NCBI GenBank assembly: GCA_947044405.1
Contig: CAMRHE010000356.1
Span: 1,674,001-1,738,000, forward strand
DNA length: 64,000 bases
Reading direction: 5' to 3'
Source of the DNA: Leptodactylus fallax
Lineage: Eukaryota > Chordata > Amphibia > Anura > Leptodactylidae
Position numbers and translations under genes: made by a program. How positions within the stretch are numbered: the first letter of the stretch is position 1; each line of letters begins with the position of its first letter. Shown here piece by piece: positions 1 through 10,661 of this stretch. Below the pieces are notes generated by a model. It did not search any database, had not been told where the DNA came from, and saw nothing but the letters and a program-made list of their open reading frames with translations.

Positions 1-1104
1 AAAGTGCTCAACACACTTTCCGATTGACCGATTCTACTCCCTTCCGGGAGCGACCACGGAGAGTTGCTCCAAAGGATGTTGATGAGTTAAGACAGACTCT
101 ACAGCAAATGAAAGGTCAGGGGATCATTGTGGACAGTAAGAGCCCCTATGCCTCACCTATTGTGGTGGTAAGAAAAAAAATCTGGAGCAATTCGCCTATG
201 TGTGGATTACAGAACTCTGAACCGGAGAACCTTACCTGATCAGTATACACTGCCGAGAATTGAAGAAGCTCTGGAAGCTCTGAATGGAAACTGTTGGTTC
301 ACAGTGCTGGACCTAAGATCGGGATACTATCAAGTCCTAATGGCACCTGAGGATCAGGAAAAGACAGCCTTCATATGCCCCTTGGGTTTCTTTCAGTTCA
401 CTCGTATGCCGCAAGGTACAAAAGGTGCGCCAGCAACGTTCCAAAGGTTGATGGAAAGAGTGTTAGGTGATTTAGTGCCCCGGGAATGCCTTGTATATCT
501 TGACGACATTATTGTGTTCGGAAAGACGCTGGAAGAACATGAAGAACGACTCATGAGAGTACTCCAACGCTTAAAAGAAGAGGGGCTGAAGTTGTCGGCT
601 GACAAATGCAAATTTTGTAGATCTTCGATCACTTATGTAGGTCATATTGTTTCTGCTGAAGGAGTTGCTACCGATCCTGGTAAGATTGAAGCTGTGGTGA
701 ATTGGCCCCGACCGCAAAATATTACGGAGTTGCAATCTTTCTTGGGGTTTTGTGGATTCTATCAACGATTTGTGGAAGGATATTCAAAAATTGCTCGAGC
801 CCTCCTCGACCTGTTGAAGAGTGATGCAGGAGATCCGGGAAAGAAGAAAGGGTCTTCCAAAAGCCTTTTTGGCGATAGGTGGACTGCGGATTGTGAAGAA
901 GCATTTAAGTTGTTTAAGAAGAAATTGACAGAAGCTCCCGTTCTGGCTTATGCTGATGCACAGAAGCCATATGTGCTACATGTAGATGCCAGCTTTGAAG
1001 GATTAGGTGGCGTGCTGCACCAAGAATACCCGGCCGGGTTACGGCCCATAGCTTTCATAAGTCGAAGTCTTTCTCCCAGCGAGAAAAAATTATCCAGTAC
1101 ATAA
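1..1104 (+). pseudogene. Ty3/gypsy pol: reverse transcriptase and start of RNase H (broken)
   Basis: This is the polymerase region that copies element RNA into cDNA. The N-terminal reverse transcriptase segment reads from about 24 and passes through the SPIVVVRKK motif. A one-base frame change follows in the A-run at about 173-180, after which the frame continues with CVDYRTLN-type sequence to 1104. The palm motif YLDD (YLDDIIVF, near 496-520) is intact, and the fingers motif PQGTKGAPATFQRLM is present near 409-450. The connection and the first RNase H strand (HVDAS, near 980) are also visible. The frame closes at 1102-1104, exactly where RNase H continues in another frame from 1106, so there is a second indel of one or two bases. 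Reverse transcriptase residues look well kept, so the lesions are probably young relative to the element. Confidence 0.92.
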
Positions 1105-1105
1105 A

Positions 1106-2332
1106 TTGGAGTTTTTGGCGCTCAAGTGGGCCATTGTTGATAAATTACATGACTATTTATACGGAGCCACGTTTGAAGTAAGAACAGACAACAATCCACT
1201 GACATACGTTTTGTCAACCTCTAAACTCGATGCTACAGGACATCGCTGGTTGGCAGCTTTATCCAACTACCAATTCACACTCAAGTATAAATCGGGGCCT
1301 AAGAACATTGGGGCAGATGCTCTATCAAGACGGCCTGGATTACCTAGTCCGGAAGTAGTGGATGAATGGGAAGAAGTGCCAAGTCCTGGAGTAGGAGCTT
1401 TGTGTGCCATGGCTGCTGTAGTTGAAGACCGAGTAGCCTTTTCTGAAACTCGGCTTATTGACTCTATTGGGGGAGGTCCCGAAGCTGTACCAGACATGTT
1501 TGCCTACCCTGCCGCTTTAGGATCCTTTGAGAGTTGTTCTATATCTTCAAAGCGAATGATCTGGAGTCAAAAGATTGATCCTTTAATTGGACCTCTTTAT
1601 CAAGCAGTGAGTTCTCAAGACAGAGAAATGTTAAAGACATCCCTACCCTCTGAATGCAGTCAACTTCTACGAGATTGGGAGAAGTTTGAAATAGACAATG
1701 GCCTACTTTATCGTGTGGTGCTGTATCATGATCACCCTGGAAGGCACCAACTAGTTATTCCAAGCTGCTTTCAGAAGATGATTTTCCGAAGTCTGCATGA
1801 TTATCATGGTCATTTGGGACCTGAGAAGACTTATGGCCTAATACAAGACCGATTCTACTGGCCCAAAATGAGAGATACCGTGACTCGTCTGTGTAGGTGC
1901 TGTCGCAGATGTTTGCAGAGGAAGACTGTCCCGGTTCGAGCGGCCTTCATGGGACACTTGAAGAGTTTGGGCCCCATGGATCTTGTCTGCATAGACTTCC
2001 TTTGTATTGACAACGACTCCAGAGGATTTGGAAATGTATTGGTGGTGACTGATCACTTCACACGATATGCTCAAGCCTTTCCGACTAAGGATCAAAAAGC
2101 AGTCACTGTTGCAAGAGTGCTTTGGTATTTTATCCATTATGGCTTACCACACCGGTTGCATTCTGAGCAAGGCCGGGATTTTGAGAGTAACCTGATCAAA
2201 GAGTTACTTCAGTTGTTGAACATCCGCAAAAGTCGGACGACGCCTTACCATCCAGAGGGAGATGCCCTTCCTGAAAGATTTAACAGGACTTTACTTGATA
2301 TGCTTGGTACCTTACGAATTAAGGATAAGTGA
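1106..2332 (+). pseudogene. Ty3/gypsy pol: RNase H C-terminal part and integrase core (broken)
   Basis: The frame resumes with the rest of RNase H: LEFLALKW, RTDNNPLTY and GADALSRR carry the acidic residues of the RNase H active site. An H2C2 integrase zinc-binding domain follows (YHGHLGPEKT, then CRCCRRC, about 1800-1920), and then the integrase core that would insert cDNA. The first catalytic Asp lies in CIDFLCID (near 1990). The second position reads HSEQGRDF, with Glu (GAG, 2165-2167) where this family normally has Asp. The third catalytic residue is the Glu of PERFNRTL (near 2275). The frame ends in TGA at 2330-2332. The same frame continues after it with integrase sequence, so this is a nonsense mutation, most simply of a Trp codon. 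Confidence 0.92.
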
Positions 2333-2347
2333 TCCTGGAGTCGAAAA

Positions 2348-3280
2348 GTGGAGGCTATGGTGCATGCCTATAATAGTACAAGGCACGAGAGCACAGGATA
2401 TTCACCATACTTTCTGATGTTTGGAAGAGAGCCTAGGCTACCTATTGACATCTTGTTGGGAGTCTCCACCGATGGTATCAGTCATCGAGATCATTACCGA
2501 TATGTGGCACGTTTGAAAGAAACGCTTAAGAGTGCTTATGAGCTGGCTGAGGAAAATGCGGCCAAAGTCAATGAAGGAAATAAAAGGAGATTTGATCTTC
2601 GAGTAAGATACCGAGAATTGAACCCTGGGGACCATGTTCTGCTACGGAATTTGGGAGCATCTGCAAAACATAAGCTGGCTGATCGATGGCGGAGTGAACT
2701 CTTTACAGTGGTAGATCGGTTGCCTGGAATACCAGTCTACAAGATAAAAGGACGGGACGGGAGGATCAGGACTTGGCATAGAAATCATTTGTTGCCTGTA
2801 CCTCAGATTGATGGTATGGATATCTCCAATGATGGCTCAGCCTGCGATTCTCCACAGTCCTTAGCCGATATTCCACCTGACCTTCCTGAAACTCCTGAGA
2901 GTGATTGGACTGTGGCTCCTGAAGTTCCTAGATCACCAGTATCTTCTCCTTCAGGGAGACCTATGAACCCTCAAACTCCAGAATTCGTACCTAGATCTGT
3001 GTCTACAGATGAGCAGGGATCTAGCTCTCCTACGCCACCAGCACCATCCCCTCCCATGGCAGACAACCCTAGTTTAGGGCCTGGACATGCTAGTTTACCT
3101 CAGAGAGAGGTACGGAGAGGAGAGAGAATTAGACACCCTCCACCTATGCTGACATATGATAGTTTGGGGGACCCCAGATTTACTACTCAGCCTCATTTAT
3201 ACCATGCTTGGGTGGGTGCAGCGTCCACTTTGGTCAATATGTTACCAATTTTCGCTCCTGCTGGCATGTATACCTATTAA
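2348..3280 (+). pseudogene. Ty3/gypsy pol: integrase C-terminal domain and proline-rich tail
   Basis: This is the continuation of integrase in the same frame as the segment ending at 2332. It starts with the end of the core helix region (HAYNSTRHESTGYSPYFLMF, a conserved stretch in vertebrate Ty3/gypsy integrases). A basic segment follows, then the small beta-rich C-terminal domain (LNPGDHVLLRN ... LADRW ... YKIKGRDGR ... HRNHLLP, about 2620-2800). The last 150 residues are rich in Pro, Ser and acidic residues and end with a basic RGERIRHPPPMLTYDSLG block, typical of the tail of these polyproteins. The stop is at 3278-3280. The segment itself is open, but it cannot be translated from the upstream start because of the TGA at 2330. 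No chromodomain signature is evident. Confidence 0.9.
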
Positions 3281-3386
3281 CCTGTTGTGACTCTGTAAAT
3301 GCAAAAGCAACCATATTGATATTGTCATTGGTAATGTTGACTGTATACTATGACTTTGTATGTCTTTGACGTGACGTAAAGATTTC

Positions 3387-3399
3387 ACCAGAGGGAGAG
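3387..3399 (+). promoter_or_regulatory. Polypurine tract preceding the 3' LTR
   Basis: The purine-rich run AGAGGGAGAG directly abuts the first TG of the LTR. This is the normal position and composition of the plus-strand DNA primer of LTR retrotransposons. Confidence 0.75.
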
Positions 3400-4412
3400 T
3401 GTAGGGAACTGCCATTTCTACTAGTATATAATGTATCTGGCTTCCTTGCCCCTGCAGTTTGGCTTCGGAGACCCCAGGCATTCAATGCAAGTTTTGTTTT
3501 GTAAATACAGTGAGTCAGACACATGTGAGGCAGAGCTGCTGGGGGGAGAGATGTGAGCAGAGCTGCTGAGACAGACATGTTATGTCTGGGGGAGTCTAAG
3601 AGCCACTTGTTCCTCTTTACTTCACAGTATATAGTTAGGTATGTGTTACCCCCTATATACTCACAGGACCTAGCTAGTAACCGTAGTTAGGGATCCATAT
3701 ATATATATATATATATAGTTCAGGGCAGTGATAGGTTAGGCTTCCGAAGGCCAACTAGCTAGTTAGAGGCCCGGTGGCACTAGTAGTTTAGCTGGCAGGT
3801 TAAGGACTCAGTGTTAGGGTAGTCAGGCCTGCATCTACTGCCGTCACCGTCGCCCTGTTTGCTGCCTGTGAAGAATCTCATCATCATCTCCTGATCGGCT
3901 GTCTGTCATCTCCTGGAAGAATCCGAGGATCCACAGTCATCCACAGGGGCCCCTGCATCTCTTCTGTTGCCTGGAGGTATTGTGCACTGGACTCTTGCTA
4001 TATATCTATATATATACCCGGGTATATAACCTAAGACGGTTGAGGACTTGCTGGTTGTTGTAGTATTGCTGTGTTCTGAGTATATTTTATGTATGTATTA
4101 TTACCCTGTTGATTCTTATAAAGCTACTGTTATAACCTTATGTGGTATCTGTATGTATTCTTCAGACTGTGAGATTAGTACAGTGATCCTTGTTAAGGCT
4201 ACTAACTGTACTTCATGGGTAAGTCCCAGGAAGAGATCCTCCCTGTAATACAGAGGCTCTATCCTGGGTGGAGGCACTGATATATTTCATATATGTTCCC
4301 ACTCTTCCCTTCAGCGAAGGCTTCAGGTCCCATTATACACACAGGTCAGCGCCAGAGTCTGTTGCGGGAGGGATAATACTCATACCCCCCCCCCCCCCCA
4401 AATAGGGCTACA
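3400..4412 (+). repeat. 3' LTR of the Ty3/gypsy element
   Basis: The LTR begins TGTAGGG and ends GGCTACA, giving the short inverted termini TGTAG/CTACA expected for LTR ends. It is 1013 bp long. It contains an (AT)n run near 3701-3717, further TATA-rich blocks near 4000-4030 and a run of about 14 C near its 3' end (4386-4399). The base after the LTR is position 4413, where CGTGA would be the right-hand target duplication; the left-hand copy is outside the window. No clear AATAAA was picked out. Boundaries rest on the terminal dinucleotides, the adjoining purine tract and the resumption of a different repeat at 4413. Confidence 0.85.
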
Positions 4413-4490
4413 CGTGATTTGCGTGAAAATTTGCAACTTTTTCATTCCTTGTATGCCAGAAAACTGGCATAATAAATCTCCCCGTATGAA
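4413..4490 (+). repeat. Dispersed repeat fragment flanking the LTR element
   Basis: The sequence with GCCAGAAAACTGGCATAATAAATCTCCCC ending (written here as two blocks: GCCAGAAAACTGGCAT, then AATAAATCTCCCC) resembles 56966-57010, which also carries a CAGAAAACTGGCATAAAT block. It is therefore one copy of a dispersed family. The LTR retrotransposon probably inserted into it. Confidence 0.5.
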
Positions 4491-4699
4491 TGCAGTTAAA
4501 GTGGTTTTCTGGTTTTATGTAAGTTAAAGTGTATTATTATAACAACTTTCCAATAAAATTAGACTACAAATCATTGTGCTTCTTCTCTTGGCAGACAAAA
4601 AGTATAGTATACCAACACTGGCTTAAGGGAGATAATTATCACCAGACAGTAGAATGTAACAAAACAATTCTGAGAGATCCCAAGCACAGGGAAGAAACA
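4491..4699. other. AT-rich unassigned sequence
   Basis: No recognisable element or gene. Short open frames here have no conserved domain. Confidence 0.4.
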
Positions 4700-4815
4700 G
4701 ATTTCCACAGTGGCCCCCACACTGTACACAGATTGTACTGTGCGGGGACCACTGTGAAGCAGACTGTACTGTGTGGGGGCCACTGTGAAACAGACTGTAC
4801 TGTGTGGGGGCCCTT
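4700..4815 (+). repeat. Short minisatellite, about three units of 38-39 bp
   Basis: The units share the blocks CAGACTGTACTGTGTGGGGG and CCACTGTGAA with small differences. The array sits about 170 bp upstream of a hAT 3' end at 5085. That parallels the much larger minisatellite inside the related hAT at 20836-23433. Confidence 0.75.
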
Positions 4816-4988
4816 AACTATTTATATTACACAGTATCTGTTTTATAGCAGACAAGTGATATTATTACAGGCTGTAATAACATTGCACGGTCACTATGTG
4901 ATGTAAATAGTAAACATTAATTGTTAAAATTTATGTCAAAAACTAACTTTGCTAGTCCATAGCTGTCTGCAATTGTGGATCCACACAG

Positions 4989-5085
4989 TGTTAAGGTTAA
5001 ATTGCCGTGTTGAAACTTTGCGATAAATTAGTGGGCTTTTGGTTGCAGTTTGTGAACTCGATCTCTAAAAGATTTGCCATCACTG
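4989..5085 (+). mobile_element. hAT element 3' end, truncated copy
   Basis: The last about 95 bp match the 3' end of the hAT at 20836-23433 (compare 23342-23433). Shared blocks are TTGCCGTGTTG, TTAGTGGGCTTT, GTTGCAGTTTG and the terminal CTCTAAAAG..TTGCCATCACTG. The terminal inverted repeat lies at 5070-5085. No matching 5' end was found upstream, so the copy is 5'-truncated or internally rearranged. It confirms that the element at 20.8 kb belongs to a repeated family. Confidence 0.75.
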
Positions 5086-5163
5086 GCTAAGGTTAAGGGT
5101 GAGAAAGTGAATAACTCCTCATGTAAGCCTGTGAAAACCTAATGAAGGGCTCTAGATCTTTCC

Positions 5164-5521
5164 TTAAAGAGGACCTTTCACATCCTCATGTGTATGTGGT
5201 TTTACATACAGCTAGAAAGCTGACACTGCCGGCTTTCCTGTTATGTGCCCCGGGGCTGGAGATATCGGGGTCTAAATTTCAGCGTTCACTGTCAGAAGGA
5301 CGTTCTATGGATGGGTACTGTAAGGGAGGGCGTTCCTCACAACGCAGCTAGACTGTCAGGAACGCCCTTCTGACAGTGAACGGTGAAATTTAGACCCCCG
5401 ATATCTCCAGCCCCGGGGCATATAACGGGAAAGCCAACAGTGCGCTGAATTCAGCACGCTGTCAGCTTTCTAGCTGTATGTAAAACCGCATATACATGAG
5501 GACGTGAAAGGTCCTCTTTAA
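5164..5521. mobile_element. Palindromic MITE flanked by TTAA (piggyBac-like)
   Basis: The 358-bp interval is bounded by TTAA (5164-5167 and 5518-5521). Its inverted ends are AGAGGACCTTTCAC and its complement. The two halves are nearly complete inverted repeats of each other: GGGGCTGGAGATATCGGGG near 5251 pairs with its complement near 5396, and CAGCTAGAAAGCTGAC pairs with GTCAGCTTTCTAGCTG. The TTAA target duplication is the hallmark of piggyBac-type insertion. There is no coding capacity, so the element is non-autonomous. Confidence 0.85.
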
Positions 5522-5588
5522 AGGGTTTGTCCAGGATATTTTTTTTTTTTTTTTAAATTGGGGGAGGTGATGTATATGGTAGATTTCT

Positions 5589-5806
5589 GAGAGAAGATTC
5601 GGTATAACCTGTCATTTATCCATGGAAATTTCTGTTCTTCCTATACTAAGAAGTTAAGGAGGCGGACCTATCAGTGATTGACAACCTCCCATCTAGGACT
5701 GTACATTCAAATATAGCTATCAATCACTGATAGGACTGCCTCAATGACTGCTTATCATAGAAAGAACAGAAATTTCAATGGATAAATGGCAAGTTATCTT
5801 CTCAGC
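5589..5806. repeat. Hairpin-forming dispersed repeat, copy 1
   Basis: An imperfect inverted repeat. Outer arms carry GAAATTTCTGTTCTT and its complement, and inner arms carry CCTATCAGTGATTGACAA and TCAATCACTGATAGG. A related hairpin lies at 28288-28440 with the same CAGTGATTGACAACC/GGTTGTCAATCACTG core. It is probably a MITE; ends and target duplication are not defined. Confidence 0.6.
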
Positions 5807-5829
5807 TCCTTCCGCTATATAACATTGCT

Positions 5830-8300
5830 GCCTACAGGTTTGACTGTATTTTTCTTGACAGGTTCAGTTTAAATGGAACAAGAGATAAGTATCCATATAT
5901 CTTAGCTTCAAGATTAGAATAATTCACAGCCAATATTCTGACTACTCGCTGAATTTTGGATTCCTGGCCTGTTTTTATTCATTTAAAAAGATTGTCTTTA
6001 GTGTAATCTCTCATTGATGCTTATATAGAGTGTTTTAGAAACCTATCGGAGTCTTTTTCCCATACTTTGAAATTTGTTATAAAAAGATCCTTTTGACAAA
6101 GTGAACATTTCCCACAGAAGGCATTCATTGTAAAGTATAATTGATCTCAGAACTAGCATTGACTAAATCTAACATTGCAAAGGGCAAACACAGCACAAAG
6201 AAACAGGTCAATTAACCAAGAGCTCCACATCTGAAAAGCAAAGTCATTGGACTGGAAATAAATGGAAGTTTATTCTATCTTCAGAAATTCATCTGAATAT
6301 TCATGTCATGGGTTCTAAAGAACAATTATCATGAATCTGAAGAATTACTACAAGGCAGGAGATATTTCTTAAATCTTAAGCCTATCCAGAGAAAATCAAG
6401 TAGGATTTATAGACATAGACTTACAGAAAAGCACTTAATGTCAATATTCCAGTATCTATGTGATGTGAGTCTCACATCCATGCTATAGTCTGTTTATAGA
6501 TCCTGCTTTAGAGGTGTAGCTATAGTGGCTACAGAAATAGGAGTTGTCCTCCGGGTCATAGTGCTTGAGGGATCCCAATGGCAGACTCCTTTGCCATAAC
6601 TAGATACTAGTAACATAAACTATACATGGTAGGTGTTCTGCTGGAGATTTGGTTTTGGACCCAGAAGCTTGTTTCTGCTCCTACATTATTCTGTCCAACC
6701 TATAGTATGTAGTGGGAATTAATATTACATTGAGAGAGTTGAGAAAAGAGGTGGCAATCCTAAAAGGGTACCTATTGTTTATTGAAACTTTTGACATGTC
6801 ATAGTGATCAGTGGCTTCCTTCCCTCTCCCAAATCACAATACATGTACATTCAGCTGAACATGCATGTGTATGGAGGGATCGATAGAGTTCAGCTTATGT
6901 GTGTAGCCAGCTTTACTCCATCACTGCCTTATACCTGTGAAATTATTTGCTGATAAATAAGCCAGTTTTACTTTTTCCAGTCATTTTACCCAATAAAAGC
7001 AAAATTCAATAATGCATAGCATACGCAGAAATGTCACAAAATTCCATTACTAGGTTGGCAATCTACTCATTATTAGAATAGTAGGAGGCATCAATAGCAT
7101 TTCTCTCTACATTTTTCCTTTTAGTAATATACACTGAAAAAGAGCACTTTCCCTCCCATTGATGGGTCTATAAATTGTAAATGTTCTTTATCATTTAGAT
7201 CATTGTGAGGCTGAGGGTTCATTTCTACTTTACTGGTTATTTAGAGCTAAATTTCCTCTAAACAGTAAAGCAGGACACCTGTGTGTCATGAAGACTGCCT
7301 GCTTCATAAAGATCACCCCATGAATCGCTTCTATTGGTAGTTCTAAAGCAGTACGCTCATTGTAGAAAGGAAAACTGGTGATTTTGTGCATCCAGAAGAT
7401 GATCTATCAGCAGCAAGCCCATGGCAAATGATGAGACTTGTAGTACAATTCTAAATCAAGTCATCATCAATAAAACATATTGTAAGTCACATAACCAATT
7501 GTGTGATGATATTTACCATTAAACAGCAAACTAGCCTGCAGGATTTATGGATATTGGTATAGTATTGAAGGAGCACTCTGGATTAAACAAATTACACATC
7601 TAAAATAATGCTGGCAAGTTAGCATTAAACGTCTAAAAATTTCCCAAACTCAGTTGTATCCATAGATTTTGAACCTTTTGTTACGGCAGCGGGGTCATGT
7701 GATCACCAGTCTAGAATGTATTCTCCTCTGTAAACAGGATGTCAGCCTGTCCCATATGGCTGACTTTCTGTACACTAAAGGGATAAATCATCACCTATCA
7801 AATCTCTCCCAGATGCTCTCATACTTTTCCCTACTCAAACAAAATGCACTCTGCACTTTGTAGGTCTCACCAGTGCTGCTGAACATATAGTTTTTGTATT
7901 AACTGCAAAAGTACTAACAAAAACTTTCTATACTGTCTTTGTGTGCAGAATCAGAAATGTAGTTCTATGAGATGTAGCTTCATATTTGTCTGCCAGCTTT
8001 CTGCTTGTAAGAGACAGGACGAAACTTATCACAAGCAGGAGACAAAGAAGACAAGTTGCACAATGTAGAAGGAAGGTATACACTAAGAATGTGTGAGATA
8101 GGAAACAGCAGTTCTATAAATTGCTGTCCTTAGATAGAATGCAGAACAGGGCAAGTGCACTGCAATGGGAATTCTTCCCCTTTATAATGTATTTGGTATT
8201 AGAGGAATAACAACAGAGGAAAAGATGGAATCATTTGGGGCAAGAGGTTGGTTCAGAGTCTCTTCTGATAGTTTCTCATCCTTATTATTAGCACATGCAG
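5830..8300. other. Unassigned non-coding DNA
   Basis: About 2.5 kb of AT-rich sequence with stops in all frames. I recognise no gene, RNA or transposon end. Confidence 0.5.
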
Positions 8301-8305
8301 GGCCG

Positions 8306-8400
8306 TTTTAACACATTGGTGGGCCCAGTGCAAAGGTTTCATAAATGGGCCCCATCCCCATCACCACCTGCTATTATACCCACCTGAAAGCTGACAAAAA
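8306..8400. mobile_element. Fragment of a dispersed hAT-like element (AGGGCCGTTTTAACAC end)
   Basis: The blocks GCAGGGCCGTTTTAACAC, TTGGTGGGCCCAGTGCAAAGG and TAAATGGGCCCC closely match 62031-62090. The same type of end (CAGGGCCGnnTTA) is common among vertebrate hAT-like MITEs. The other end was not located. Confidence 0.55.
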
Positions 8401-8820
8401 CTTGGATTTTATATGGTGACATTCAATGTTTGAAAATGCGTTATCTGACTGATGGAACTTTTCCGTCTGTCAAAAATGTTTTATACGTTCATCTCTAGTA
8501 ATAATCATTATCACTATTATTTTAGCGTGTAACGGATATCACTGGAGAGGCGGTCCAGTATTTTACTCTCTAAAGATCAGGTATGGACAGGACAGGGACA
8601 ACAAAAAAATGTAAACTTTATTGATGACTTTGTGTATGTGTTGTGTAAGTGTTTGCTGCAACCCTTTTGGCGCTGCAACCTAGACGATGGAAAACGTTTG
8701 GGTCACAGCACCCATAAACTTCTTGGTTATGTTATGTTCAGAGGGGTATTACATAAGATACCCTTGTGATTAGGCTCTATGTGACAATGAGAGAGCAAAA
8801 GTATAGTATGCTCCAGTGCT

Positions 8821-9000
8821 TGTATTCTGTTTGGGGATTCCGTCCCCGAACCCACTTAAAAATTACAGAGAGAAAAGAGCTGCAAGCAGCGCTTTCCTCT
8901 CCGCATTTTTCACCCTTTTTGGATGGAAACCTGGTGGACCCCATTATAGTCTATGGGGTCCATGGGTTTCTCTGGGTAACCGTTGTTTTAAGTGGATTAA
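8821..9000. repeat. Fragment of the palindromic MITE seen complete at 15576-15946
   Basis: Shares with 15576-15946 the centre (GCAAGCAGCGCTTTCCTCT) and the block GGACCCCATTATAGTCTATG followed by GGGTTTC. The ends are missing or strongly diverged. Confidence 0.6.
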
Positions 9001-9190
9001 CATGAACAGAAGTCCCTGCTATTTCCCCCACCCCCACATACAGGTTATGCACAGACAATGATGATTTCTCATTATCTCTGCAGTCTGCAGCTCTGCTACT
9101 TCCCCCTCCTTCCTCCTTCACACAGCTTTAAGATGCTGCCTGAGGTAGGAGGGGGAAGGACATTTCAGGATCTGTATTTCAGGATCTGTT

Positions 9191-9463
9191 AGGGCTATGA
9201 AGATGAGCTTGGATTTATTTTAAAGATGAGATTTTATCTTTAAAATCATTCCAAGATCATCATGATAGCCCTTACACATTCTGAGAGATTCGCTGTTAAA
9301 AATGCTGTTGGGAATTGAGATCTGCGATGAGATCTCAATGCCAAACATCGTTTTCACCAGCGAATCATTCTGGATCTGTAAGGACTATCATGAAGATCTT
9401 GGCATCATTTTAAATATGACATTTTCATCTTTAAAATGAATCCAAGGTCATCTTCATAGCCCT
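9191..9463. repeat. Three-hairpin fold-back element
   Basis: Three consecutive inverted repeats. Hairpin 1 (9191-9272) pairs AGGGCTATGAAGATGAGCTT with ATCATCATGATAGCCCT. Hairpin 2 (about 9274-9380) pairs GAGATTCGCTG with CAGCGAATC and GAGATCTGCGATGAGATCTC in its middle. Hairpin 3 (9381-9463) repeats hairpin 1 in inverted order (ACTATCATGAAGATCTTGG with CCAAGGTCATCTTCATAG). The whole interval is therefore also a large palindrome. The function is unknown; a palindromic MITE is most likely. Confidence 0.65.
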
Positions 9464-10261
9464 GCAGTTGTCCCCACAGTTTAATGTCTTGCTCCTACCA
9501 CACACACACACAAAAAAAGAACACTAATATTCACCTCTCCTCCCACCCTTGCTGTCTCAGTCCGGAGTCTTGAGGGAGCTGCAGGCGCAAGTGACGTCAT
9601 CACATCGTACCTGCAGCTCTTGGGGAAGAGAGAATGAGTGGTGAAGCTCCCTGCTTCATCATTGTATGCAACTAGGGCAGCCCCGCAGGACAACATATGC
9701 AGGACTGTTTCAATGGCATACCTCCCAGCTTTCAAAGGATAGAAAGAGGCGCTATGCAGTACTGTGCCGAAGTAAATTTAGCTCCACCCACTTCTACGTT
9801 GACTCCATCCATTCTCATCCATTTTTCTATGTGCCCCCACACAGTATAATCCTCCTACAGTCACCCTAACATTATAATGTTCCCCTCCAATTGCCCCACA
9901 GTATGAAATCCCCTCTACTGGTGGCCCAGTTTATACTGGGGGCAACTAGAGGGGGACATTAAACTGGGGAAGATGGAGGGGGACATTAAACCATGGGGGT
10001 AGCTTTAATAGTTAAAAAAAAAAATGGAAAAGGGGCAATGGCAGTGAAGAAAAAAATTCAGCGCGAAAGCCAGGAAAGACAAGTTTGTTGTCAGAAGGAG
10101 GGAGTGAAAGAGTGAAAGGATTTGTCCTTAACCATGATATCTGGACAAGGAGGACTAGAGATTTGTGAACCAATTCGTCAAGAGCCAGTTTTGACCCACA
10201 TATTCCAAATTGTTATTTATTTTAACAAAACTGAATATATTGTGATTTGTCTTGGAAAAAC
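9464..10261. other. Unassigned sequence with a repeat fragment at 9833-9990
   Basis: It contains a short (CA)n run near 9501. At 9833-9990 there are spaced copies of CCCCACACAGTATAAT-like blocks that resemble 62130-62240, probably an internal part of the same hAT-like family. Nothing else is recognised. Confidence 0.4.
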
Positions 10262-10661
10262 TTAACCACTTCAGTACCGGGCCAATTTCTGGTCCAGGAC
10301 CAGACACATTTTTGGTTTTTTTTTGTGTGTGTGGTTTTGAGGGCTGTAACATATTTATCATTTGGGTTATTCAACTAATTTCTGTACCCGGCGGATCACA
10401 AGATGGCGGTGCCCATAGCGCTGTATACAGCGCTCATTGAACGCTGTATACACAGCGATCGGGGAAGGCAGGGAAAGTAATAAACCTTCCCTGTCTTCTC
10501 TCTGGGAACTCAGGCTGAAGTTACAGCCGGCTCCCAGTTTCAGTAGCTGCACGATTTCGTGCAGCTACTGAGTTCTGCTTGGACATACTGGTACTTCCTT
10601 GCAGAACAAGGCAACCACCCATTGGACGTATATAGTCTATGGGCGGTACGGAAGTGGTCAA
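10262..10661. mobile_element. Palindromic MITE with TTAACCACTTC ends
   Basis: The left end TTAACCACTTCAGTACCGGG and the complement of the right end (TTGACCACTTCCGTACCG) form terminal inverted repeats. Inside are a perfect 14-bp-arm hairpin at 10541-10570 (CAGTAGCTGCACGA, two-base loop) and the GCTGTATACAGCGC palindrome near 10420. There is no coding potential. The TTAA/TCAA flanks suggest a TTAA-type target, but the right copy is changed. Confidence 0.65.

Larger units (their letters stand above)
1..4412 (+). mobile_element. Ty3/gypsy LTR retrotransposon, 3' part
   Basis: The order reverse transcriptase, RNase H, integrase, purine-rich tract, LTR identifies a Ty3/gypsy (Metaviridae-type) retrotransposon read left to right. 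The window begins inside the start of the reverse transcriptase domain, so gag, protease and the 5' LTR lie outside. Pol ends at 3280, a short non-coding spacer follows, and the LTR runs from 3400 to 4412. There is no env-like reading frame between integrase and LTR. Pol is broken by two frameshifts and one nonsense codon and has a changed integrase catalytic residue, so this copy cannot make its own enzymes. The sequence just after the LTR resembles another dispersed repeat, which suggests the element inserted into older repeat DNA. The clade within Ty3/gypsy was not determined. Confidence 0.93.

Noticed and set aside
5164..5521. Long palindrome as a possible microRNA precursor
   Set aside because: TTAA flanks and terminal inverted repeats explain it as a MITE; there is no independent evidence for a processed hairpin.
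9501..9516. (CA)n run as a possible regulatory or Z-DNA element
   Set aside because: Too short to be notable in a vertebrate genome.
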